Positions 1 to 6,717 of a stretch of 16,045 nucleotides of DNA are shown here, one piece after another. Each line of letters opens with the position of its first letter. The stretch's first letter is position 1. A program made the position numbers and the translations under genes. The stretch is from Sulfurirhabdus sp043759595 (GTDB lineage Bacteria; Pseudomonadota; Gammaproteobacteria; Burkholderiales; SMCO01). The stretch covers positions 1 through 16,045 of the forward strand of contig JAYVLG010000080.1 in the NCBI GenBank assembly GCA_043759595.1, given 5' to 3'. The notes under the pieces are model-generated. The model was not told where the DNA came from, ran no database searches, and saw only the letters and a program-made list of their open reading frames with translations.

Positions 1-270
1 GCGCTCAATCGTATAGCCCAGGGCCATACACACAGGAATCGCTGCCATCACCCCTAACAACACAATCATCGCACCGGGCAAATCCACCCCACTGCCAAAC
101 AAAGCACTGATCACCGCGAGTGACACCATGGCGCCAATCATGGTCACTTCGCCATGGGCGAAATTAATCAGCTCCAGGATGCCGTATACCATGGTATAGC
201 CAAGCGCCACCAGCGCATACACGCTGCCCAGCACCAGACCGTTGATCATTTGCTGCAAAAAAATATCCAA
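1..270 (-). CDS. livH: Branched-chain amino acid ABC transporter permease LivH (partial, N-terminal 90 codons)
   Basis: Inner-membrane permease of a LivFGHMK-type ABC importer for branched-chain amino acids or related small amides. The gene runs off the left edge, so only the first 90 of roughly 300 residues are present. The visible start is L-D-I-F-L-Q-Q-M-I-N-G-L-V-L-G-S-V-Y-A-L, followed by ALGYTMVYG and the LINFAHGE block (about residues 36-43), all hallmarks of the LivH family. I chose the TTG at 268-270 because homologues begin M-D-I-F-x-Q-Q at exactly this point. A later ATG (247-249) would cut into conserved sequence. There is no strong ribosome binding site. It follows livK after 36 bases on the same strand, so the two are almost certainly co-transcribed. 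The true substrate cannot be read from the sequence. Confidence 0.9.
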   Translation of the reverse strand, partial: MDIFLQQMINGLVLGSVYALVALGYTMVYGILELINFAHGEVTMIGAMVSLAVISALFGSGVDLPGAMIVLLGVMAAIPVCMALGYTIER

Positions 271-306
271 CTTCAGGCTCTTTCTATTTATTTACCAATC
301 AGTCAG

Positions 307-1482
307 TTATTTTGCAGCCGGGGCCGCAGTGATGGTTTCAAGCACTTCCCACTTGCCGTTCTTGACTTGGTACATGGTCACTGCGCCGCCCTTGATATCG
401 CCTTTCTCATCAAAACTGAAATCTGAAGTTACGCCCTGATAGTTTATCTTGGCAAGCTCTGGCCTATATTTTACAGGATCTGTCGAACCTGCTTTTTGCA
501 TCGCGCTGATCATGGCATTCACCGCATCATAACAATAGGGTGCATAGAGCTGAATTTGTCCGTATTTGGCCGTAAACTTATCGGCAAAGGCTTTACCCCC
601 TGGCATTTTATCCAAAGGTACGCCAGGCAGCGAACTATAGGCCCCTTCGGCAGAGCCGCCAGCCAGTTTGATAAACTCTGGTGTACTACTGCCATCGCCT
701 GTCAGATACTTGGCTTTAATGCCTAGCGTTGCAAACTGCTTGTTCAGCGGGCCTCCCTGCGCGTCCATCCCGCCAAAAAACAGCAGATCTGGACCTTTGC
801 CCTTCACAGCAGTCAAGATCGCCATGAAATCGGTGGATTTATCGGTGGTATATTCCCTTGCAACAATCTCGGCACCAGCGGCCTTAGCGGCTTTCTCAAA
901 TTCGTCTGCCAAGCCCTGACCATACGCTGATCGATCATCAATGATGGCTATTTTCTTTGCTGCCAGCTGCTTGACTGCGTATTCGCCCAGCACCTTTCCT
1001 TGCTGCACATCATTGGTCATCACTCGGAAAGCCGTTTTAAACCCTTGCTCGGTATATTTCGGATTAGTGGCAGAAGGGGAAATCTGCACGATTCCCGCGT
1101 CATGATAAATTCTGGAAGCAGGTATCGTCGTGCCAGAATTCATGTGACCAATGACCCCTTTAATTTTCGCATCAACCATTTTTTGCGCAATAATCGTGGC
1201 CGTTTTAGGATCAGCTTGATCATCTTCGCTAATCAACTGAAATTGCACTTTTTTGCCAGCGATCTCAATACCCTTTGCATTGGCATCGTCGATTGCCATG
1301 CGCGTGCCATTCTCATTATCCTTGCCCAAATGCGCCTGCGGGCCAGTCAGTGGGGCGGCCGCACCAATCTTGACTATTTCCACACCCGATGCGCTTTGCT
1401 CTGCTCCTTCTTTTTTTCCACAGCCGGTTATGCCAAAAACCAAAGAAACTGTCACCAAATGGGTTATCAAACGGTTTTTCAA
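307..1482 (-). CDS. livK: Branched-chain amino acid ABC transporter substrate-binding lipoprotein LivK
   Basis: Periplasmic type I binding protein that delivers a branched-chain amino acid-like ligand to the LivH-containing importer encoded just downstream. Product of 391 residues, normal for the family. The N-terminus has a basic start (MKNR), a hydrophobic stretch and a lipobox I18-T19-G20-C21, so Cys21 is probably lipidated and the protein tethered to a membrane. Family landmarks follow: IGAAAPLTGPQA, GTRMAIDDANA, GVIGHMNSGTTIPAS, ISPSATNP and IIDDRSAYGQG. The frame stays open further upstream. I chose the TTG at 1480-1482 because an ideal AAGGAG lies six bases before it and it gives a compact lipoprotein signal. 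Earlier starts add 28 residues that do not look like a signal peptide. A weak sigma-70-like promoter sits at 1513-1541. Known ligands of this family include Leu, Ile, Val, urea and amides; which applies here is open. Confidence 0.9.
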   Translation of the reverse strand: MKNRLITHLVTVSLVFGITGCGKKEGAEQSASGVEIVKIGAAAPLTGPQAHLGKDNENGTRMAIDDANAKGIEIAGKKVQFQLISEDDQADPKTATIIAQKMVDAKIKGVIGHMNSGTTIPASRIYHDAGIVQISPSATNPKYTEQGFKTAFRVMTNDVQQGKVLGEYAVKQLAAKKIAIIDDRSAYGQGLADEFEKAAKAAGAEIVAREYTTDKSTDFMAILTAVKGKGPDLLFFGGMDAQGGPLNKQFATLGIKAKYLTGDGSSTPEFIKLAGGSAEGAYSSLPGVPLDKMPGGKAFADKFTAKYGQIQLYAPYCYDAVNAMISAMQKAGSTDPVKYRPELAKINYQGVTSDFSFDEKGDIKGGAVTMYQVKNGKWEVLETITAAPAAK

Positions 1483-1488
1483 TTCTAT

Positions 1489-1494
1489 CTCCTT
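1489..1494 (-). promoter_or_regulatory. Ribosome binding site fixing the TTG start of livK
   Basis: On the minus strand AAGGAG is followed by six bases and TTG. This is a near-perfect Shine-Dalgarno sequence at optimal spacing. It is the reason for calling the rare TTG start instead of a longer frame. Confidence 0.8.
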
Positions 1495-1512
1495 ACTATG
1501 TTCAATGGCCCA

Positions 1513-1541
1513 ATGGTAACCGGATGCAGCCCCGCCATCAA
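1513..1541 (-). promoter_or_regulatory. Candidate sigma-70 promoter for livK-livH
   Basis: On the minus strand TTGATG (1541-1536) and TACCAT (1518-1513) are separated by 17 bases. Each matches its consensus hexamer at four of six positions. The site lies between the cytochrome terminator and the livK ribosome binding site, where a promoter is expected. The match alone is weak. Confidence 0.25.
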
Positions 1542-1558
1542 TATGTGTCGCACCTATC

Positions 1559-1587
1559 AAAAACAAAAGCCAGCAAAAGCTGGCTTT
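1559..1587 (-). terminator. Rho-independent terminator of the cytochrome c gene
   Basis: A perfect 9-base-pair stem, AAAGCCAGC and GCTGGCTTT with a four-base loop, begins 22 bases after the cytochrome c stop codon. On the minus strand it runs into a T-rich tail (TTTTGTTTTT), the classical intrinsic terminator layout. It separates the cytochrome gene from livK. Confidence 0.8.
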
Positions 1588-1609
1588 GTATTGGAAATAT
1601 CATCCCTTT

Positions 1610-1942
1610 TTAGTGCGCTAACACCCACTTTACGAGGGTTTTGATATCTTCTGGCTTAACCTGGGCATTAGGTGGCATAGGGATTTGTCCCCAAACACCA
1701 GAACCGCCTTTGGTAACCTTTTCAATCAACATGGCTTCAGCTTTCTTATTACCTTTGTATTTAGCAGCAACATCCTTATAGGCTGGCCCTACAATCTTCT
1801 TGTCTACACTGTGGCAAGTCATACAGGCGCTTTTCTTGGCCAATTCCATACCTGCTTCCATATCCACTTTTGGTGCTGCTGCCGCTGCTTGTCCCGCCAC
1901 CAATATAGTAGCCGCTGCAGCAAAACTCATCCATGCTTTCAT
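1610..1942 (-). CDS. Periplasmic class I cytochrome c (c-551/c-552 type)
   Basis: Small soluble electron carrier of 110 residues. An N-terminal Sec signal (about residues 1-22, ending in an Ala-rich AAAAA run) exports it to the periplasm, where heme is attached at Cys40-Met-Thr-Cys43-His44. The proline-rich IPMPPN segment supplies the usual methionine axial ligand (Met89). After cleavage the mature protein is about 88 residues, the size of Pseudomonas c-551 and Nitrosomonas c-552. GPAYKDVAAKYKG is the typical loop after the heme site. The start is an ATG preceded by AAGGAGAGAGAGTGT. The gene stands alone between a terminator and a long upstream spacer. Family members pass electrons to terminal oxidases, nitrite reductases or peroxidases; which partner applies here is not visible. 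Confidence 0.93.
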   Translation of the reverse strand: MKAWMSFAAAATILVAGQAAAAAPKVDMEAGMELAKKSACMTCHSVDKKIVGPAYKDVAAKYKGNKKAEAMLIEKVTKGGSGVWGQIPMPPNAQVKPEDIKTLVKWVLAH

Positions 1943-1991
1943 ACACTCTCTCTCCTTGGTTGCGTTACAAAAAAAATCTTAGATTACTGTT

Positions 1992-2024
1992 CTGACTGTC
2001 TTTTCTCTATCTTAACTGACTGTC
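1992..2024. repeat. 9-base direct repeat CTGACTGTC, two copies
   Basis: Exact copies at 1992-2000 and 2016-2024, 24 bases apart start to start, in the leader/promoter region of the cytochrome c gene. Both lie on the same strand. They may be half-sites for a regulator of the cytochrome gene, or chance in a short region. Confidence 0.5.
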
Positions 2025-2036
2025 ACTGTTTTGCAA
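2009..2036 (-). promoter_or_regulatory. Weak candidate promoter for the cytochrome c gene
   Basis: On the minus strand TTGCAA (2036-2031) and TAAGAT (2014-2009) are separated by 16 bases. Each matches consensus at four of six positions. The spacer contains one copy of the CTGACTGTC repeat and the expected transcription start lies at the other copy, which could be an operator. Support is limited. Confidence 0.25.
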
Positions 2037-2559
2037 ACCTGTATTAGTGCTTCATGGCTATTACTTACCGATTGATACTTAACGCATTGACACACCCATA
2101 CGTTGACATGATCCGAAACTGGCTTGTTCATCGTTTTGGGAAAACCCCTTATATTGTTGTGCATATACAATAATATACTTTGCAGGCAACACGCTAGCCA
2201 TGCACTTTTCTTATCCTGCCGAACCACCGACAGGGCCACGAATTATTGCAATTTGCAGGACGAGAAGCTCTCGTGAAGTGCTGTCAATAAACTCAAATAA
2301 ACCACTGTCCAAGTTTCTATTATGGGGGAATACAGCTTTAACATACACTCACTTTCAGTTATATAAGTAGAAGGGTTTATCTGGTTTACGTGCCGCAGTA
2401 AGTACTTCCTCTCTCAATAAGTACCAATTTACGTGGTTAGTTGCGAATTACTGATGATTTCGGCTAGTTGAATCGACAATATATATCGCTATTCAGGGCA
2501 AAAACGATAGACTGGTTTATCATAACACTTCATATACCCCATCAAAACAGTCAACTAAT
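2037..2559. other. Gene-poor spacer between cytochrome c and corC-like gene
   Basis: Together with 1943-2036 this is the only stretch over 300 bases without a credible gene. A 75-codon minus-strand frame inside it (2012-2239, GTG start) resembles nothing I know and is not called. Visible structure: a dyad TATTGT-N9-ACAATA at 2152-2172; a six-base-pair hairpin at 2260-2274 without a T-run; TAAGTAC at 2399-2405 and 2418-2424; and TTTACGTG at 2385-2392 and 2428-2435, the last two pairs nested. The promoter of the plus-strand gene at 2560 must lie here, but I see no convincing -35/-10 pair. No tRNA-like fold was recognised. Confidence 0.6.
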
Positions 2560-3921
2560 ATGTTTGAATTCTTTACTATTTTATTGTTAATTGGTCTTAA
2601 TGGCCTGTTTGCCATGTCCGAGATTGCCATTGTTTCGTCACGTCGAGCCAAGCTCCAGCATTTGGCCGACAGCGGAAATAGCAAGGCTAAAGCAGCCCTC
2701 TATCTGTCGCAGAACCCCAACCACTTTCTATCAACTATTCAAGTAGGCATCACTTTGATTGCCATTTTGAGCGGGGCTATCGGTGAAGCCACTTTTAGTC
2801 AACCGCTTGCCGAAAAGTTCCGTACTTTCCCGATCATCGCGCCTTATAGCGATACCCTTGCTTTTGTGCTGGTGGTGTTAATTCTTACTTATTTTTCACT
2901 CATCATTGGTGAACTGGTACCAAAACGGCTTGCTTTGCTTAACCCGGAAGGCATCTCCATTTTGGTTGCCAGCCCCTTACGTCTCCTTTCCAGACTGGTT
3001 TTCCCTGTTGTACGTGTGCTCAGTTTTTCTACCGAGTGGGTGCTGCGTGGTTTAGGCTCGAAACCGACAGAAGATCCGCCTGTTACTGAAGAGGAAATCA
3101 AGGTGCTGATGGCACAAGGTGCTGAAGCAGGTGTTTTCGAAAAATTTGAACAGGATTTGGTCAGAAATATTTTTCGGTTAGGAAGTCGCAGTATCAGTGG
3201 CATTATGGTCCCGCGGCTTGACTTTGTTTATCTGGATTTGGAATCTTCGCAGGAAGATACCCATAAAATTATCCTGACCAGCGGACACACCCGATTTCCG
3301 GTGTGCAAAGGCGGACTGGATAATCTGATCGGGGTTTTTCATACAAAGGATATTCTGGAGTTCAGTTTGCTCGGGCAGCCTGTCGACCTGGCGAAAATAG
3401 TCCGCCCCCCTATTTATGTACCCGAATCTATGCCAGCAATGGCCTTGCTGGAAAAGTTCAAGCATTCCAGGGGACACATTGCTTTTGTTGTAGATGAATA
3501 CGGTGAAATTCAGGGTCTGGTGACCTTACGCGATATTCTGGAAGCCGTCGTTGGAGCCGTCCCTTCTCATGGCGAAATAACAGAACAACTTGCGGTACAA
3601 CGTGAAGATGGCTCATGGCTGCTGGATGGCATGCTGGATATCGACCAGCTTAAAGATATCCTGCAGGTTTCCTCACTGCCAGATGAAGCTTCTCAGAATT
3701 ATAATACTCTGAGTGGGTTCGTCATGATGCAAATGGGACGTGTGCCCAACGTAGCTGACCATTTTGAATGGCATGAGACACGATTTGAAATTATGGATAT
3801 GGATGGGAATCGTATAGATAAAGTGCTGGTTACCCCTTCAACTCAAAAAACTGAACTGCCTGAAGCAGTATCTGTTTCAGACAAACCTGACAGGGACTCG
3901 CCACCGACGAGCCCCACATAA
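2560..3921 (+). CDS. CNNM/CBS-domain membrane protein of the HlyC/CorC (UPF0053) family
   Basis: Integral membrane protein of 453 residues with the family's full domain order. A DUF21/CNNM transmembrane domain (about 1-190, including GLFAMSEIA and the IGELVPKRLAL signature near 117-126) is followed by two CBS motifs (about 214-270 and 280-335, ending in VDEYGEIQGLVTLRDILEAVVG) and a CorC_HlyC associated domain (about 350-428). The last 25 residues are a Pro/Ser-rich tail. Family members are linked to magnesium, cobalt or polyamine export; the older 'hemolysin' name is historical. The ATG is taken because homologues start with the same hydrophobic stretch at this distance from AMSE, although no Shine-Dalgarno sequence is visible. 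The gene stands alone and converges on ilvD with 11 bases between stop codons. The transported ion cannot be inferred. Confidence 0.88.
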   Translation: MFEFFTILLLIGLNGLFAMSEIAIVSSRRAKLQHLADSGNSKAKAALYLSQNPNHFLSTIQVGITLIAILSGAIGEATFSQPLAEKFRTFPIIAPYSDTLAFVLVVLILTYFSLIIGELVPKRLALLNPEGISILVASPLRLLSRLVFPVVRVLSFSTEWVLRGLGSKPTEDPPVTEEEIKVLMAQGAEAGVFEKFEQDLVRNIFRLGSRSISGIMVPRLDFVYLDLESSQEDTHKIILTSGHTRFPVCKGGLDNLIGVFHTKDILEFSLLGQPVDLAKIVRPPIYVPESMPAMALLEKFKHSRGHIAFVVDEYGEIQGLVTLRDILEAVVGAVPSHGEITEQLAVQREDGSWLLDGMLDIDQLKDILQVSSLPDEASQNYNTLSGFVMMQMGRVPNVADHFEWHETRFEIMDMDGNRIDKVLVTPSTQKTELPEAVSVSDKPDRDSPPTSPT

Positions 3922-3932
3922 TGACCATTAAC

Positions 3933-5786
3933 TTAGTCGTGTTCCACTTGTGACACATCCCTTACTGCACCCGTGGCCGCACTGGTAGTCATTGCGGCAT
4001 AAGCACGCAGTGCTGCCGTCACAATTCGGTTGCGGGCAGCCGGCTTCCAGGCTTTTTTACCCTTGGCCTTCATGGTGATTCTACGCTCGGCTAATTCTTC
4101 ATCGGTAGCTTGAATCTGAATGGTACGCTTTGGAATATCAATATCAATGATATCGCCTTCTACTACCAGTCCGATATTGCCCCCCTCAGCAGCTTCTGGT
4201 GAGACATGCCCAATACTTAAACCGGAAGTACCGCCGGAAAAACGACCATCCGTAATCAATGCACACTGTTTTCCCAATCCTTTAGACTTCAGATAGCTGG
4301 TCGGATAGAGCATTTCCTGCATGCCCGGCCCGCCCTTGGGACCTTCATAGCGAATAATAACTACATCTCCCGCTTTCACCTTATCATTCAAAATGGCTTC
4401 CACTGCATCATCCTGACTTTCGAAGATACGTGCAGGACCAGAAAAAACCAGGTTACTATCATCAACACCTGCGGTTTTTACAATGCAGCCATCCAGAGCC
4501 AAATTACCATACAGCACGGCCAAACCGCCATCCTGGCTGTATGCATGGGCCTTATCTCGGATGCAGCCATTTGCACGATCAAGATCCAGATCGGGATAAC
4601 GCTTATCCTGACTAAATGCCACTTGCGTTGGAACGCCGCCGGGCCCAGCGCGGAAAAACTCTTTTACCTTTTCGTCTTGTGTCCGACAAATATCCCAGTG
4701 TTCCAAGGCATCGCCCATGGTCTTGCTATGTATGGTAGGTAGATCGCGATGCAATAAACCCGCTCGGTCCAGCTCGCCCAGTATCGCCATCACGCCGCCG
4801 GCACGATGCACATCTTCCATGTGAAACAGCTGAGTTGCCGGCGCCACTTTTGACAGGTTAGGCACCTTGCGGGACATCCGGTCAATATCCTTCATAGTGA
4901 AATCTACACCGCCCTCATGCGCTGCTGCCAACAAGTGCAGAACCGTATTTGTAGACCCCCCCATGGCGATATCCAGGGCAATGGCATTCTCAAACGCTTC
5001 AAATGTCGCAATATTGCGAGGCAATGCCGAAGCATCATCCCTTTCGTAATAACTCTTGGCCAGCGCAACAATCAAATGTCCCGCTTCCAGGAACAAGCGC
5101 TTGCGATCGGCGTGTGTAGCCAAAGTTGAGCCGTTGCCTGGCAAACTTAGCCCCAATGCTTCCGTCAGACAGTTCATGGAATTGGCAGTAAACATGCCTG
5201 AGCATGAGCCACAAGTAGGGCACGCAGAGCGCTCCATGGACATTACGTCTTCATCTGACTCATTCGGATCAGCTGCTGTAACCATCGCATCAACCAGATC
5301 CAGATGCACCACCTTGCCTTTGATTGTGGCCTTGCCGGATTCCATCGGGCCACCTGAAACAAACACAACCGGGATATTTAGTCGCATGGCCGCCATCAAC
5401 ATACCGGGGGTGATTTTGTCGCAGTTTGAAATGCACACCAGGGCATCTGCGCAATGGGCATTCACCATATATTCCACTGAATCCGCAATCAGTTCCCTCG
5501 ATGGCAAACTGTACAACATGCCGCCATGACCCATGGCAATCCCGTCATCCACCGCAATGGTATTGAATTCCTTGGCAACGCCACCCGCTTTTTCAATTTC
5601 ACGCGCAACCAGCTGCCCCATATCTTTAAGATGCACGTGCCCCGGTACAAACTGGGTAAACGAATTGGCTATCGCAATAATTGGCTTATCAAAGTCCCCA
5701 TCTTTCATGCCAGTAGCTCGCCACAACGCGCGGGCACCAGCCATGTTGCGACCATGAGTGGTAGTTCTAGAACGATATACTGGCAT
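3933..5786 (-). CDS. ilvD: Dihydroxy-acid dehydratase
   Basis: Cytosolic iron-sulfur enzyme that dehydrates 2,3-dihydroxy-isovalerate and 2,3-dihydroxy-3-methylvalerate to the 2-oxo acids that precede valine, leucine and isoleucine. At 617 residues it matches the E. coli enzyme closely from MPVYRSRTTTHGRNMAGARA onward. Diagnostic parts are NCDKITPGM (Cys122, Lys124), SACPTCGSCSGMF (Cys195 among the cluster ligands), GGSTNTVLHLL, and SGGTSGLSIGHVSPEAAEGG near the C-terminus. The ATG at 5784-5786 is preceded by GAGG eight bases away and gives the family's usual N-terminus. It is transcribed divergently from lgt across 110 bases. The liv-type importer genes lie nearby but are not in the same transcript. 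Confidence 0.97.
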   Translation of the reverse strand: MPVYRSRTTTHGRNMAGARALWRATGMKDGDFDKPIIAIANSFTQFVPGHVHLKDMGQLVAREIEKAGGVAKEFNTIAVDDGIAMGHGGMLYSLPSRELIADSVEYMVNAHCADALVCISNCDKITPGMLMAAMRLNIPVVFVSGGPMESGKATIKGKVVHLDLVDAMVTAADPNESDEDVMSMERSACPTCGSCSGMFTANSMNCLTEALGLSLPGNGSTLATHADRKRLFLEAGHLIVALAKSYYERDDASALPRNIATFEAFENAIALDIAMGGSTNTVLHLLAAAHEGGVDFTMKDIDRMSRKVPNLSKVAPATQLFHMEDVHRAGGVMAILGELDRAGLLHRDLPTIHSKTMGDALEHWDICRTQDEKVKEFFRAGPGGVPTQVAFSQDKRYPDLDLDRANGCIRDKAHAYSQDGGLAVLYGNLALDGCIVKTAGVDDSNLVFSGPARIFESQDDAVEAILNDKVKAGDVVIIRYEGPKGGPGMQEMLYPTSYLKSKGLGKQCALITDGRFSGGTSGLSIGHVSPEAAEGGNIGLVVEGDIIDIDIPKRTIQIQATDEELAERRITMKAKGKKAWKPAARNRIVTAALRAYAAMTTSAATGAVRDVSQVEHD

Positions 5787-5825
5787 GTTAAATCCTCAAT
5801 CTGACTCGGAGTGATGCAATTTCTC

Positions 5826-5842
5826 GAAATGCCGGGAAATGC
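5826..5842. repeat. Helically phased direct repeat GAAATGC in the ilvD-lgt spacer
   Basis: GAAATGC occurs at 5826-5832 and 5836-5842, exactly 10 bases apart, so both copies face the same side of the helix. The pair lies between the two divergent start codons and just upstream of a TATAAT box, a plausible regulator site. No known consensus is matched. Confidence 0.4.
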
Positions 5843-5857
5843 GAACAAGAAATTACG

Positions 5858-5863
5858 TATAAT
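5858..5863 (+). promoter_or_regulatory. Candidate -10 box for lgt
   Basis: A perfect TATAAT lies 33 bases before the lgt start codon, giving an expected leader of about 26 bases. No recognisable -35 hexamer sits 16-18 bases upstream; that position is occupied by the second GAAATGC repeat, which might suggest an activator-assisted promoter. Confidence 0.35.
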
Positions 5864-5896
5864 GAGACATTTTACCCTAAATATAAAGCTGCCTGA

Positions 5897-6679
5897 ATGC
5901 TTATCCATCCTCAATTTGACCCAATCGCTATTCACCTAGGCCCAATCGCTATCCGTTGGTATGGGCTGATGTATTTACTGGCCTTCACGTTTGTCATGGT
6001 GCTGGGGCGTATGCGCATCAAATCTCAGCCGTATACGGGGTGGACCCTGCGGGATCTGGACGACATCCTATTTTACGGTGTCCTTGGCGTCGTGCTAGGC
6101 GGACGCCTGGGCTATGTATTCTTTTATAAACTCAGCTATTACCTCTCCCATCCGATAGAGATTTTCTACGTTTGGCAGGGCGGTATGTCATTTCACGGCG
6201 GATTCCTCGGCGTAATCTTTGCCATGTGGCTGTTTTCCCGTAAAACCAGCAAGCCCTGGCTATCCGTAACCGATTTCATTGCCCCCCTGGTGCCACTTGG
6301 ACTCGGCGCTGGTCGTATTGGTAATTTCATCAATGGCGAATTATGGGGCAGGGCAACCGATGTTTCGTGGGGCGTGGTATTTCCACAAGTTGATCAAACC
6401 GTACGCCACCCATCGCAGTTATATGAATTTGGCCTGGAAGGCTTGCTGTTGTTTACAATACTTTGGCTCTATTCCTCAAAACAACGGCCGAGAGGGGCCA
6501 TATCCGGTTTATTCCTGATCGGTTATGGCGCCTTCCGCTTCCTGGTTGAATATACCCGGGAGCCAGATGACTTCCTGGGTATTCTGGCACTTGGCATGAG
6601 CATGGGACAATGGCTTAGCTTCCCGATGATAATTGCAGGTATTTTGATGATGCGCTGGTCTTACCGCACTCATCGTTGA
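5897..6679 (+). CDS. lgt: Prolipoprotein diacylglyceryl transferase
   Basis: Inner-membrane enzyme that transfers diacylglycerol from phosphatidylglycerol to the lipobox cysteine of prolipoproteins, the first step of lipoprotein maturation. The product has 260 residues with several hydrophobic segments. It starts with HPQFDPIAIHLGPIAIRWYG, typical for the family. Key elements are SFHGGFLG with His100 (equivalent to E. coli His103), the signature GRIGNFINGELWGR at 139-152 with Arg140 (E. coli Arg143), and HPSQLYE at 171-177. FRFLVEYTREPD precedes the last membrane segment. The ATG has no clear Shine-Dalgarno sequence but matches family starts exactly. Its 3' end faces the PDC-sensor gene, and the two share a stem-loop. 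The LivK lipoprotein in this window is a likely client. Confidence 0.96.
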   Translation: MLIHPQFDPIAIHLGPIAIRWYGLMYLLAFTFVMVLGRMRIKSQPYTGWTLRDLDDILFYGVLGVVLGGRLGYVFFYKLSYYLSHPIEIFYVWQGGMSFHGGFLGVIFAMWLFSRKTSKPWLSVTDFIAPLVPLGLGAGRIGNFINGELWGRATDVSWGVVFPQVDQTVRHPSQLYEFGLEGLLLFTILWLYSSKQRPRGAISGLFLIGYGAFRFLVEYTREPDDFLGILALGMSMGQWLSFPMIIAGILMMRWSYRTHR

Positions 6680-6683
6680 ACAC

Positions 6684-6717
6684 ATTCCGCCTGAAAACTG
6701 CAAATATCAGGCGGAAT
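6684..6717. terminator. Stem-loop between the converging lgt and PDC-sensor genes
   Basis: A perfect 11-base-pair inverted repeat, ATTCCGCCTGA (6684-6694) and TCAGGCGGAAT (6707-6717), has a 12-base loop. It begins five bases after the lgt stop codon. Its right arm contains the stop codon and last codons of the opposing gene (TGA at 6709-6707). Neither strand has a run of T after the stem, so it is not a textbook intrinsic terminator. It may still end transcription from both sides or protect both 3' ends. Confidence 0.5.

Noticed and set aside
1000..1644. 214-codon plus-strand reading frame opposite livK
   Set aside because: It lies antisense to a clear lipoprotein gene and runs across its start and the cytochrome terminator. 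The protein resembles no family.
2012..2239. 75-codon minus-strand reading frame (GTG start) in the long spacer
   Set aside because: No recognisable domain, and it overlaps the likely promoter region of the cytochrome gene. It looks like a chance open frame.
2260..2274. ACGAGA-AGC-TCTCGT hairpin in the spacer
   Set aside because: Short stem with no T-run and no gene ending nearby. Kept only as a remark on the spacer.
3893..3915. Hairpin GGGACTCG / CGAGCCCC at the end of the corC-like gene
   Set aside because: One mismatch, inside coding sequence, and no T-run on either strand. Too weak to call a terminator for the converging genes.
5056..5529. 157-codon plus-strand reading frame opposite ilvD
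   Set aside because: Antisense shadow of a highly conserved enzyme with no protein family resemblance.
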